A DNA stretch of 64,000 nt from JAKFWF01 sp963741505 (GTDB lineage: Bacteria > Pseudomonadota > Alphaproteobacteria > Rhizobiales > Hyphomicrobiaceae), in NCBI GenBank assembly GCA_963741505.1, contig CAVUIJ010000006.1:186001-250000 (forward strand), read 5' to 3'. Made by a program: the position numbers and the translations under genes. Every line of letters starts with the position of its first letter. Within the stretch, counting starts at the first letter, position 1. The notes under the pieces are model-generated. The model was given only the letters and a program-made list of their open reading frames with translations, was not told where the DNA came from and made no database searches. This document shows positions 8,269-17,410 of this stretch, one piece after another.

Positions 8269-9678
8269 ATGAACAAGATCACCATTGCTGCGATCGCCAT
8301 ATTGGCAGTCGCCTGCGGGGCCGCCGGCTATCGGATCGGCGCCAGTGGCGTCGCCCAACCGGTGCCGGGCCTTTCGGCGACGGCGGCAGCCTTGTCGGAG
8401 CCTCCGGCCAAAGCGGTTCTCTACTGGAAGGACCCAGACGGCAACAACGACTTCTCGGCGACGCCGAAGAAGACGCCGGATGGCCGCGACTACCTGCCCG
8501 TATACGAAGAGCAGGAAGCCGGTTTCGCCGACGCCAAGACGACAAAGCCGAAGAGCACCGGCAAGATCCGGTATTACCGCAACCCGATGGGTCTGGCTGA
8601 TACCTCGCCGGTGCCGAAGAAGGATTGGATGGGGATGGACTACATCCCCGTTTATGAGGGCGACGAGGACGCTTCCACGGTCAAGGTCAGCCTCGACCGC
8701 GTGCAGCGTTCGGGCGTGCGCACCGAAGAGGCTCGGATGTTGCGACTGGCGCGGCCGGTGCGCGCTCCCGGCGTCGCCAAGCCGGACGAGCGCACCTTGC
8801 ATACGGTTGCCCTGCGGGCCGACGGCTTCATCGAGAAATTGTACGTCAACGAGACCGGCCGGCAGGTGCAGGCCGGCGAGCCGCTGTTTCGGGTCTATAG
8901 CCCGGAGATGGTGCGGGTGCAGGTCGACTATCGCATCGCGGTCACCCAGCCCGGCAAGGGCTTGCGCGACGAAGCCGGGGCAATGCAGCGGCTGAGAAAT
9001 CTCGCCGTGCCTGAAGCGGTCCTGCAACGATTGCGCACCGAGCCCAATCCGACCATGGCCATTGATTGGCCGGCGCCGATGTCCGGCGTGGTGATGCAGA
9101 AGAAGGCGATCGAAGGCCAGATGGTAAAAGCCGGCGATGAGTTGTTCCGGCTGGCCGATCTCTCCACCATCTGGTTGATCGCCGACGTCGCCGAGCAGGA
9201 TATCGCCATGGTCAAGGTCGGCGCCCCGGCCAAGCTCACCTTCCGCGCCTACCCGTCCGATACCTTCGAGGGGCGGGTGACCTTCATTCTGCATGAGCTG
9301 GAGACGACGACGCGGACCGCCAAGATCCGCATCGAGATCGCCAATCCGGACCATCGCATCAAGCACGAAATGTTTGCCGAAGTGGAGATCGATGGCGGCG
9401 CCGCCGATGCCGAGCGACTGGTCGTTCCGGTTTCGGCCCTGATCGACAGCGGCAATCGCCAGGTCGTACTCGTCGATCGCGGCGAGGGTCGCTTCGAGCC
9501 GCGGGCCGTCAAGACAGGGATTCGCGGCGACGGGCTGATCGAGATCCGCGACGGCTTGAAGGCCGGCGAGCGGGTGGTAGTCACGGCGAATTTCCTGATC
9601 GACGCCGAGAGCAATCTCAAGGCAGCGCTGCAAGGGTTCACCGCCGATCCGGCGGCGACGCCGGAGACGAAGCCATGA
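8269..9678 (+). CDS. cusB: CusB-type RND efflux periplasmic adaptor (Cu/Ag)
   Basis: A 469-residue membrane-fusion protein starting at the ATG at 8269. After an N-terminal anchor (residues 4-24) come two heavy-metal-binding modules (about 50-80 and 100-130), each with a YWKDP- or YYRNPMG-type start and a DYLPVYE/DYIPVYE end. These are typical of Cu/Ag adaptors and absent from drug pumps. Barrel-sandwich and beta-barrel domains follow (ADGFIEKLYVNETGRQVQAG; APMSGVVMQKKAIEGQMVKAG). The stop overlaps the cusA start as ATGA at 9675-9678. The protein should bridge the CusA pump to an outer-membrane channel and pass on periplasmic Cu(I)/Ag(I). No CusC-like channel gene lies nearby. Confidence 0.9.
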   Translation: MNKITIAAIAILAVACGAAGYRIGASGVAQPVPGLSATAAALSEPPAKAVLYWKDPDGNNDFSATPKKTPDGRDYLPVYEEQEAGFADAKTTKPKSTGKIRYYRNPMGLADTSPVPKKDWMGMDYIPVYEGDEDASTVKVSLDRVQRSGVRTEEARMLRLARPVRAPGVAKPDERTLHTVALRADGFIEKLYVNETGRQVQAGEPLFRVYSPEMVRVQVDYRIAVTQPGKGLRDEAGAMQRLRNLAVPEAVLQRLRTEPNPTMAIDWPAPMSGVVMQKKAIEGQMVKAGDELFRLADLSTIWLIADVAEQDIAMVKVGAPAKLTFRAYPSDTFEGRVTFILHELETTTRTAKIRIEIANPDHRIKHEMFAEVEIDGGAADAERLVVPVSALIDSGNRQVVLVDRGEGRFEPRAVKTGIRGDGLIEIRDGLKAGERVVVTANFLIDAESNLKAALQGFTADPAATPETKP

Positions 9679-12600
9679 TCGCCCGCCTCATCCGCTGGTC
9701 GGCCAACAACCTCGTGCTCGTGCTGCTCGGCGTGGCACTGGCGACCGGCGCCGGCATCTATGCCGCCGCTCGGGTGCCGCTCGATGCCATTCCCGACCTC
9801 TCCGACACCCAGGTGATAATATACACCGAGTATTCCGGGCAGGCGCCGCAGGTGGTCGAGGACCAGGTTACCTATCCGCTGTCGACCGCCATGCTGTCGG
9901 TGCCGCGATCGCATGTGGTGCGCGGCTTCTCGTTCTTCGGCGTGTCGTTCGTCTATGTCATTTTCGACGAAGGTACCGACATCTACTGGGCGCGCAGCCG
10001 CGTGCTTGAGTACCTGAGTGCCGCGAGCCGCAACCTGCCGGGCGGGGTAACCCCGACGCTCGGTCCCGATGCGACCGGCGTCGGCTGGATCTATCAATAT
10101 GCCGTAATGGCCTCCAAGCGGTCGCTGGCGGAGTTGCGTACCACCCAGGATTGGCAGGTGCGGTTTGCGGTCGCCAAGGCCGAAGGCGTTGCCGAGGTCG
10201 CCAGTGTCGGCGGTTTCGTGCGGCAGTACAGCGTTGTCGTCGACCCGCGGCGCCTGCGATCGTTCGACATTGCGCTCACGAAAGTAAGGGATGCCATCCG
10301 CGCCTCCAACATCGACGTCGGTGGCCGTGTCGTCGAGCTGGCCGAGACCGAATTCATGGTGCGTGGCCGCGGCTATCTGCGCGGCATCTCAGACATCGAG
10401 CAGATCGTGCTCAAGTCAGAATCCGGCACGCCGGTGCTGGTCAGGGACGTGGCGCGGGTAGAACTAGCGCCGGACGAGCGCCGCGGCGTCGCGGAGTTGA
10501 ACGGCGAGGGCGAGGTCGCCGCCGGCGTTGCCGTCCAGCGCTTTGGACAGAATGCGCTATCAGTCATTGCCAACATCAAGGCAAGGTTGGCGGACATCAA
10601 GGACAGTCTGCCGGCCGGCACCGAGATCGTTCCCGTCTACGACCGCTCCGACCTCATCAACCGCGCCATCGCGACCCTCAAGTCGACGCTGATCGAGGAA
10701 AGCCTGATCGTGGCGCTGGTCTGCGCCGTGTTCCTGCTGCATCTGCGCAGCGCGTTCGTCGCCATCATCACGCTGCCGCTCGGGATTCTCATCGCCTACA
10801 TCTGCATGCACGCCCTGGGGCTCTCGTCGAACATCATGAGCCTCGGCGGCATCGCCATCGCCATCGGCGCAATGGTCGACGCGGCGATCGTCATGATCGA
10901 GAACGCGCACAAGCATCTGGAGCGCGCGCCACCGGGCAAGCCTCGCATCGAGATCCTGATCGAGGCGGCAAACGAAGTCGGCCCGGCGCTGTTCTTCTCG
11001 CTGCTCATCATCACTGTTTCGTTCCTGCCGATCTTCACCCTCGAAGCGCAGGAAGGACGGCTGTTCAAGCCTCTGGCTTTCACCAAGACCTTCGCCATGG
11101 CCGCGGCAGCACTGCTGTCGGTGACCGTCGTGCCGGCGCTCATGGTGCTGTTCGTGCGCGGGCACATCGTGCCGGAGCACTCGAACCCAGTGAACCGCTT
11201 CCTGATCTGGATCTATCGCCCGATCATCGACAGGCGTGCTCAGGGCGAAGACTTTGACCATTGCTACGGCATTCGCCGTCCTTGCGGTCAGCATCTGGCC
11301 GGCGACCCGGCTCGGCTCGGAGTTCATGCCAAGCCTCAACGAAGGCACGCTGATGTACATGCCGACGACCCTGCCGGGGCTGTCGATCACCAAGTCGGCC
11401 GAGCTGCTGCAGACGCAGAACAAGATCATCAAGTCGTTCCCCGAGGTCGATAGCGTCTTCGGCAAGGCCGGCCGGGCCGCGACCGCCACCGACCCAGCGC
11501 CGACGGAGATGTTCGAGACCATCATAAATCTGAAGCCGGAGCGCGAATGGCGATCCGGCATGACGGTCGACAAACTCATCACCGAGATGGACAAGGCGCT
11601 GCAATTTCCCGGCGTCTCCAATGCCTGGACGATGCCGATCAAGGCCCGCATCGACATGCTGGCAACCGGCATCCGCACGCCGGTCGGTGTCAAGGTGATC
11701 GGTCCGGACTTGAAGGTGATCGAGCAGTTGGCCCGCCAGATCGAGACCGCGATCAAGACCGTGCCGGGCACGTCGAGCGCCTTCGCCGAGCGCATCATGG
11801 GCGGATATTATCTCGAAATCGAGCCCGATCGAACGCAGCTCGCACGCTATGGCCTGATGGTCGGCGATGTGCAGCAGGTTGTGGCTTCCGGCCTTGGTGC
11901 CGAGACGGTCACGACCACGGTCGAGGGTCGCGAGCGCTATGGCGTCAGCATTCGTTTTCCGCGCGATCTGAGATCCGATCCGCAAGCGATCGCGCGTGAG
12001 GTATTGGTGCCGCTGCCCAATGGCGCCTCGATCCCCTTGGGACAGGTCGCCAATGTGCGGTTGACCCAAGGTCCGGCATCGATCCGGACCGAGAATGCGC
12101 AGCTTGCGGCCTACATCTTCGTCGATGCCCGCGAGCGTGATCTCGGCGGTTATGTCGCCGACGCCAAGTCGGCCGTCGCATCGGCAGTCAAGTTTCCGGC
12201 CGGTTACTACGCGGTATGGTCCGGACAGTTCGAATATTACGAGCGGGCGCTGGCGCGACTGAAGCTCGTGATCCCCCTGACCTTGGGGCTGATCCTGCTG
12301 CTGCTCTATCTCAACTTCCGCCGCATGACCGAAACGCTGATCGTGATGTTGTCGCTGCCGTTCTCGCTGGTCGGCGGACTGTGGCTGATGTGGGCCATGG
12401 GCTTCAACCTGTCGGTCGCCGTCGCGGTCGGCTTCATCGCCCTTGCCGGTGTTGCCGCCGAGACCGGCGTGATCATGTTGATCTATCTCGATCACGCGCT
12501 CGACCATCGCAGACGGTTGGTGGCAGCCGAAGAACGCTCCTTCAACCGCGCCGATCTGCATGCTGCGATCATGGAGGGAGCGGTCGAGCGGGTCCGACCG

Positions 12601-12837
12601 AAGATGATGACGGTGGTCGCGATCATGGCCGGCCTGCTGCCGATCATGTGGAGCCACGGCACCGGTTCCGAGGTGATGCAGCGCATCGCCGTGCCGATGA
12701 TCGGCGGCATGGTGTCATCGACCCTTCTGACACTCGTGGTGATCCCGGCGATCTACGCCCTGGTGAAGGGCGCCAGCCTTGGCGCCGACAGTAATGAAGC
12801 ACTTGGTAGCCGACACTTCGTCGACGCAAAGCAGTAG
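9675..12837 (+). pseudogene. cusA: CusA/CzcA heavy-metal RND pump, one frameshift
   Basis: Full CusA length (about 1053 residues) is present, but the frame shifts once. Frame 1 reads from 9675 to FLIWIYRPIID. One extra base near 11232 then moves the family sequence (VLRAKTLTIATAFAVLAVSIW) into the next frame, which runs to 12837. Landmarks on both sides are intact: PDLSDTQVIIYTEYSGQAP near residue 40, MSLGGIAIAIGAMVDAAIV in the fourth-helix region, EFMPSLNEGTLMYMP, and AVAVGFIALAGVAAETGVIM in the C-terminal half. The protein is an inner-membrane proton-driven exporter of Cu(I)/Ag(I). With no other lesion seen, a consensus error is as likely as real loss of function. Confidence 0.85.
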
Positions 12838-12849
12838 GAGAGCACTGCG

Positions 12850-12957
12850 ATGATGAACGATGGCATGATGTGGGGATTGGGATTTGGTCATTGGCTGGCG
12901 GCGCTGCTGGTGGTCCTGGTGATCGCCGCGCTGATCAAGTATCTCTTCTTCCGATGA
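12850..12957 (+). CDS. 35-residue single-span membrane protein downstream of cusA
   Basis: Starting at the ATG at 12850, 12 bases after the cusA stop, with GGAG at 12837-12840. The peptide begins MMNDGMMWGLGFGHW, has one hydrophobic helix (LAALLVVLVIAALIKYL), and ends with Phe-Phe-Arg. The methionine- and histidine-containing head faces one side of the membrane and could contact Cu(I)/Ag(I). Small single-span partners are known for RND pumps (for example AcrZ with AcrB), so it may be a CusA accessory subunit; this is inference. The tight spacing, ribosome-binding site and clean hydrophobic pattern support a real gene. Confidence 0.65.
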   Translation: MMNDGMMWGLGFGHWLAALLVVLVIAALIKYLFFR

Positions 12958-13362
12958 GGGAGGTGAACCGCCGGTGCGGTCGACAGCCATCCCAGAGATC
13001 GCCGCGCATCTGCTAATTCCCCGTAAAGCACGACCGGTCTCAGTCGTGGAACCGGTGGCGAGGCACTGCAAGGAATGGCATGCGACATCGCTGAAACCCA
13101 TTTGCTGATCAGATAGCCGCACCCGGATTGCACGCTTCGGCGTGGCTGCCACCGAGGTCGGCGCCACGAGCCATAGCTGGAGCAGTGCTTCATTCGCGGC
13201 ATCGGTCGCAGCATTGACGCCAATGCCAATGGCATGCCGATTCGGCAAATTGATCGCAGCATGCCATTGCGGCAATCTCGGTTGACATCTCAGATAGTGG
13301 TAATGATGATCACGCCAGCGTCTGCCGGAGACGACGCTGCAAGCGATCAAGGGGAGCGCGCC
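12958..13362. other. 405-base regulatory gap before the SDR/sugar operon
   Basis: No gene is supported. The last part holds two tandem palindromes (13232-13275) and a TTGACA at 13282-13287. The first 250 bases show no recognised feature; frames here lack family likeness. Confidence 0.5.
13232..13275 (+). promoter_or_regulatory. Two tandem TGCC-N5-GGCA palindromes, likely operator
   Basis: GCATGCC-N5-GGCAA occurs at 13232-13248 and again at 13259-13275. The two have identical inner spacing and a 27-base repeat distance, close to 2.5 helical turns. Each core TGCC-N5-GGCA is a perfect inverted repeat. Seven bases further on is TTGACA (13282-13287), a good -35 hexamer; the matching -10 is weak. 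The arrangement suits a dimeric regulator binding twice just upstream of the promoter of the 13363-26502 block. The regulator is not encoded nearby. Confidence 0.45.
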
Positions 13363-14235
13363 GTGAAGTTCGAACGCGTCGTGGTAACGGGTGGGCTTGG
13401 TAGGCTTGGCCGATCCGTCGTCGAGCGGCTTGCGAGCGTGGCCGAGGTCACCGTCCTAGATGTTGCCGAACCGCAGGCGACGGTGCCGCCGGGGGTCAAG
13501 TTCAGGCGCGTCGACATGACCGACTACGGCGCGGTTTTGGAAGCATTCCGCGGCCAGCAAGCGGTGGTGCATCTGGCGGCCATTCCCAATCCGCGCACTG
13601 CGCCGCCGGCGGTCACATTCAACACCAACGTCCAGGGCGCGTGGGTGGTTATGCAAGCGGCCGAGGACGCCGGGGTAGGGCGCATCTCGGTGGCATCGAG
13701 CGACTCGGTGTTCGGGTTGTCATATAATCCACCCGATTGGCCGCCGAAATACCTTCCCGTCGACGAAGAGCATGCTTGTCGGCCGACCGAATTCTATTCG
13801 CTCAGCAAGTACATCACTGAGACGATCGCGCAGAGTTTCGCGGCACGGCACAAGCTCGAGGTATTTGCCATTCGACCGGTGCACGTCGTGTTCCCGCCCG
13901 AGTACCCTGAGCTCATTACACGTGGCAGTGATCCGCAGAACTACCATTTCTGGGCGTACGTGGCGCCGCAGGACGTTGCTCAGGCCTTCCACCGTACCTT
14001 GATGGTCGATTATCGCGGATTTGACACCTTCACGATTTCGGCGGCCAACGGCCTCAACACGAGACCTACTCTCGAAATGGCGGCCGAGCGCTGGGGCAAG
14101 CTGCCGGAAATTCGCCGCCCGGAATACTACGCCCGCAATCCGCACGCCTCGGTGCTCGATATCACAAAAGCCCGGCAGGTGCTCGGCTACGAGCCCGAGA
14201 TCGACTGGCGAACGATGCTCGGTTCGCCCGCGTGA
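13363..14235 (+). CDS. NAD(P)-dependent epimerase/dehydrogenase, extended SDR paralogue 1
   Basis: 290 residues from the GTG at 13363, preceded by GGGGAG at 13351-13356; in-frame ATGs further upstream lack a ribosome-binding site. It is an extended short-chain dehydrogenase/reductase: nucleotide-binding TGGLGRLG at 9-16, Asp-rich second strand, and catalytic YSLSK with Tyr145 and Lys149. Weak likeness to uronate dehydrogenase or UDP-sugar epimerases is seen (ASSDSVFGLS before the Tyr). It is first of three SDR paralogues that precede a ribose-type importer, so it probably oxidises or epimerises the imported sugar or sugar acid. Substrate unknown. Confidence 0.85.
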   Translation: MKFERVVVTGGLGRLGRSVVERLASVAEVTVLDVAEPQATVPPGVKFRRVDMTDYGAVLEAFRGQQAVVHLAAIPNPRTAPPAVTFNTNVQGAWVVMQAAEDAGVGRISVASSDSVFGLSYNPPDWPPKYLPVDEEHACRPTEFYSLSKYITETIAQSFAARHKLEVFAIRPVHVVFPPEYPELITRGSDPQNYHFWAYVAPQDVAQAFHRTLMVDYRGFDTFTISAANGLNTRPTLEMAAERWGKLPEIRRPEYYARNPHASVLDITKARQVLGYEPEIDWRTMLGSPA

Positions 14236-14270
14236 TCAACCAGCTCGGTAGCAGGTAGGGGCGCTTGGAT

Positions 14271-15218
14271 ATGACACGTGTCTTGGTCACCGGTGCGAAT
14301 GGGTTTATTGGCTACGCCATTACCGATGCACTGGCGAAACGCGGTGATCAGGTGATCGCGACGGATCTCGCCGCCGGTCCGCGTCTGCGATCTTTGGTCG
14401 AACGGCAGCGCAATGTCGGATGGCATCCCGGCGAGATCACCGAGTGGCCGCACGTCGTTGGCCTGGTGCAAAAAGAACGACCGGACAAAATCGTGCATTG
14501 TGCTGCGATCGTCGGGGTTCCCGCCTCGGTTGGTTCCCCCATCAATACGTTCCGGGTCAACGTCGAGGGCACGATCACCGTGCTCGAAGCGATGCGCTTG
14601 TTCGGTGTCAAGCGCATGGTCAACATCAGTTCGGAGGAAATCTACGGGCCGTTCGAGACCGAGAAGATCGACGAGACCCATCGCTGCCTGCCGACCAAGC
14701 CGTATGGCATTTCCAAGTTCGTCGTCGAGCAGGTTTGCCGGGACTACACGGCAGCACATGGCCTCGAATGCATCCATGCCCGCACTTGCTGGGTGTACGG
14801 ACCGTATTTCCCGCGCGCGCGGGCGCCGCGGAATCTGCTTGATGCAGCGGTCGGCGGCACGCCATTGCACCTGCCCGGTGGCGGCAAATACGCGGTTGAC
14901 CAGGTCCACATCGACGATGTGGTCCAGGGGGTGTTGCTCGCCCTCGACAAGGATCGGCATCGCTTCGATGCGTATCATATCACGACCGGGCGCGCTGTTT
15001 CCTTCGACGAAGTCGTCGCCATCATCAAGCAGCGGCTGCCCAAGGCCGATATCTCTGTCGGGCCCGGCCCGCTGCGATTTGTCGATGGCACCGAGGCGGT
15101 ACCTAAGGGTGCACTGTCGATCGAACGCGCGCGGTCAGAGCTCGGCTATCAGCCACGCTGGGACATGCGGCGCGGTTTGAATGACTGGATCGACTTGCTC
15201 GCAACCGGCAAGGGCTGA
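14271..15218 (+). CDS. NAD-dependent epimerase/dehydratase, extended SDR paralogue 2
   Basis: 315 residues from the ATG at 14271, about ten bases after AGGTAGGGG; a TTG six bases earlier is less well spaced. The Rossmann motif GANGFIG lies at 8-14, the active-site serine region ISSEEIYGPF at 119-128, and catalytic YGISK at Tyr145/Lys149. The C-terminal part (HARTCWVYGPYFPRAR, then a GGGKYAVDQVHIDDV strand-turn) matches sugar-nucleotide epimerases and dehydratases. The gene lies 35 bases after paralogue 1 in the same direction. Likely role: a step in catabolism of the sugar imported by the downstream ABC system. Confidence 0.85.
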   Translation: MTRVLVTGANGFIGYAITDALAKRGDQVIATDLAAGPRLRSLVERQRNVGWHPGEITEWPHVVGLVQKERPDKIVHCAAIVGVPASVGSPINTFRVNVEGTITVLEAMRLFGVKRMVNISSEEIYGPFETEKIDETHRCLPTKPYGISKFVVEQVCRDYTAAHGLECIHARTCWVYGPYFPRARAPRNLLDAAVGGTPLHLPGGGKYAVDQVHIDDVVQGVLLALDKDRHRFDAYHITTGRAVSFDEVVAIIKQRLPKADISVGPGPLRFVDGTEAVPKGALSIERARSELGYQPRWDMRRGLNDWIDLLATGKG

Positions 15219-15470
15219 GGCTTACAATGGCAACACCCTGGAGCAGCCCGAACTTGTGAGCGGGTGGACCAGCTCCGCGCCAGCCGAGCGGCTTGGCAAA
15301 TATCGGATTGACACCGAAAGCCGCTGCCTCGACAATTTCTACTAAAGAAAAGGCCTGCCACAATATCGCAAATTGGCGGGTATGAAGAGCAAGTCGGTCG
15401 ATGAGCAAGCGCATTGGTCCGGCGGCCAAGGTGCTCGCCGGCGACCAGTTACAGCCGAAGGGCGGAGCAA

Positions 15471-16439
15471 ATGGTGCTGCTCGTCACGGGTGCAATGGGG
15501 CACTGTGGACTGGAAGTCGTCCGCCAGGCCGTCGGCCGGGGCCATCGCGTGGTGGCCCAGTATCGTGGTGGCTTCAATGCCAAGGCCGCCGCGGCTTGCG
15601 GTCCCCGCGTCACCTGGGTGCGCCTCGAGCTGACGGATGCCAAGGCCGTCGATGACACGGTCGCAGCCAATGCCGTGACGGCCGCCATCCATACCGCGGC
15701 GGTCCCGAACGATAGCGTTGCGCGGCCTGATCCAATGGGTGCCGTCAACACCAACGTCGGTGCCGTCGCTCAGCTGCTCGATCAAGCTCGGCGGCGCAAT
15801 TGGACCCGCTTCGTCAACGTCAGCACGGGTTCGGTCTTTCAGAAGGCAGCCGATGCACCGGCGCCGATCCTGGAGGATCATCCACCGGCGGTGACGAACA
15901 CCTACAGTACGACGAAGTTCTGCGGCGAATTGCTCACCTCCATGTACCGCTCGCAGTTCGACGTACCGGCCGCGACGGTACGCATTTCATGGGTCTATGG
16001 GCCGCCACTGGTGCCAAAGGTGCGCGACAATCCGCGCGGACCGATCCCATGGTTCCTCAAGTGCGCGCTCGAAGGCAAGCCGGTCGACGATCCCGGCGGC
16101 GGCGATTTTGCCGCGAGCTACACGCATGTCTCGGACGTGGCCGCAGGGCTACTCGCGGCGCTGGAGGCCACGGAGTTGCGGCATCCGGTCTACCACCTCG
16201 GCTGGGGCGTCAATTTCAGCACCAGTCAAGTCGCGGACGCGGTTCGCAAGGCAGTGCCCGGTGCCTCCATCGCAGTGGGTCGGGGCACCGCGCCGTGGAC
16301 CGACCACACGCGCATGCGCGGGCCGCTGGCCGGCGACCGACTGCTGGTGGACGCTGGTTTCAAGCCGAAGCTCGATCTTGTCGCCGGTATACAGTCGTTC
16401 GCCGATTGGATGCGGGCCAATCGCGAGGAGTGGACATGA
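15471..16439 (+). CDS. NAD-dependent epimerase/dehydrogenase, extended SDR paralogue 3
   Basis: 322 residues from the ATG at 15471, preceded by GGAG at 15464-15467. The Rossmann motif GAMGHCG is at 7-13, NVSTGSVFQ at 116-124 and catalytic YSTTK at Tyr145/Lys149, the same residue numbers as in the two SDRs upstream. The C-terminal domain has VRISWVYGPPLVPK and ASYTHVSDVAAGLL, as in extended SDRs that act on sugars. The stop overlaps the first permease gene as ATGA (16436-16439), tying it to the importer. A gap of 252 bases separates it from paralogue 2 and no feature was seen there. Confidence 0.85.
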   Translation: MVLLVTGAMGHCGLEVVRQAVGRGHRVVAQYRGGFNAKAAAACGPRVTWVRLELTDAKAVDDTVAANAVTAAIHTAAVPNDSVARPDPMGAVNTNVGAVAQLLDQARRRNWTRFVNVSTGSVFQKAADAPAPILEDHPPAVTNTYSTTKFCGELLTSMYRSQFDVPAATVRISWVYGPPLVPKVRDNPRGPIPWFLKCALEGKPVDDPGGGDFAASYTHVSDVAAGLLAALEATELRHPVYHLGWGVNFSTSQVADAVRKAVPGASIAVGRGTAPWTDHTRMRGPLAGDRLLVDAGFKPKLDLVAGIQSFADWMRANREEWT

Positions 16440-17410
16440 GTGCGGTGTCGGGCCATCCGCAACATGTGCGCCAATCCCAGCTGCTGGTCTGGCTCGGCGC
16501 GGCTCCGGGTGCCGTCTATCTGCTGGCGGTCCTGCTGATCGGCTTGACGATCGCGACGCCGAGTTTCCTGTCCGTCGCCAACCTGACCAACGTCGCGTTG
16601 CAGATCGCCGTGCTGGTGATTGTCGCGCTCGGTATGACGCTCGTCATCCTGACCGAAGGCATTGACCTCAGCCTCGGCCCGATCCTGGGACTGTGCGGCG
16701 TGGTGATGGCAACGCTGGTCGTCTCGGGGCAGCCGATATGGCTTGCCGTGCTGGTTGCGATATTGATCGGCGCTGCGTTCGGCATCGTCAACGGCGCGCT
16801 CGTCGCCTACGTCGAGCTGCCACCGTTCATCGTGACGCTCGCCACCTTCGGCATCGCCCAGTCGCTGGCGACAGTTGTCACCGAGGGCAATTCTGTGACC
16901 GGGCTGCCGGCGGCGGTACGCTGGTTCAATGACGGCAAAATCCTCGGACTGCCGGTGCCGCTGTGGGCCACGGCAGCGGTATTCGCCTTCACCTGGCTGC
17001 TGCTCTATCGCACCAGATTCGGCCGCTACGTGTTCGCGATCGGCGGCAACCGCAATGCGCTGGTACTGTCGGGCAGCAACGCCCGTCTCTATCAGACACT
17101 GGTCTATGTCTATGCCGGGGTGCTGACCGCGCTCGCATCCTTCATCATGACGTCGCGCATGAACGCCGCGCATCCGACAATCGGCGTCGGCCTAGAATTC
17201 GATGCCATCGCCGCGGTCATCCTCGGCGGCACGTCGTTCGAGAAGGGACGCGGCGGCATCGCCGGAACGCTGATCGGAGCGCTCGCGGTTGGCGTGCTGA
17301 GAAATGGTCTCAATCTATTGGGGGTCTCGACCGAGTGGCAGGTCGCCATAGTCGGCATCGTGATCATTGCGGCTGTCGGTCTCGACTCGTTGCGCGGGCA
17401 CAACGCATGA
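16436..17410 (+). CDS. Ribose/xylose-type ABC transporter permease 1 (RbsC family)
   Basis: 324 residues from the ATG at 16436, translationally coupled to the SDR upstream and to the second permease downstream (ATGA at 17407-17410). About eight to ten membrane segments are visible. The RbsC landmark LGMTLVILTEGIDLSLGPILG (split over about 62-82) and the loop GGTSFEKGRGGIAGTLIGAL near the C-terminus identify the branched BPD_transp_2 family, which carries monosaccharides. It pairs with the second permease as a likely heterodimeric channel. Partners are the SBP at 18525 and the ATPase at 19601. Confidence 0.9.
   Translation: MSAVSGHPQHVRQSQLLVWLGAAPGAVYLLAVLLIGLTIATPSFLSVANLTNVALQIAVLVIVALGMTLVILTEGIDLSLGPILGLCGVVMATLVVSGQPIWLAVLVAILIGAAFGIVNGALVAYVELPPFIVTLATFGIAQSLATVVTEGNSVTGLPAAVRWFNDGKILGLPVPLWATAAVFAFTWLLLYRTRFGRYVFAIGGNRNALVLSGSNARLYQTLVYVYAGVLTALASFIMTSRMNAAHPTIGVGLEFDAIAAVILGGTSFEKGRGGIAGTLIGALAVGVLRNGLNLLGVSTEWQVAIVGIVIIAAVGLDSLRGHNA

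Noticed and set aside
8194..9633. Long minus-strand open frame (479 codons) opposite cusB
   Set aside because: It is the antisense of a clear cusB gene. Its His/Arg/Asp/Leu-rich composition and lack of any family likeness are typical of antisense frames in GC-rich DNA.
10560..12657. Two long minus-strand frames opposite cusA
   Set aside because: Shadow frames of cusA, rich in His, Arg, Gln and Asp, with no domains or ribosome-binding sites.
15800..16435. In-frame N-terminal extension of permease 1
   Set aside because: It overlaps the third SDR entirely. The ATG at 16436 forms an ATGA junction and begins a normal permease.
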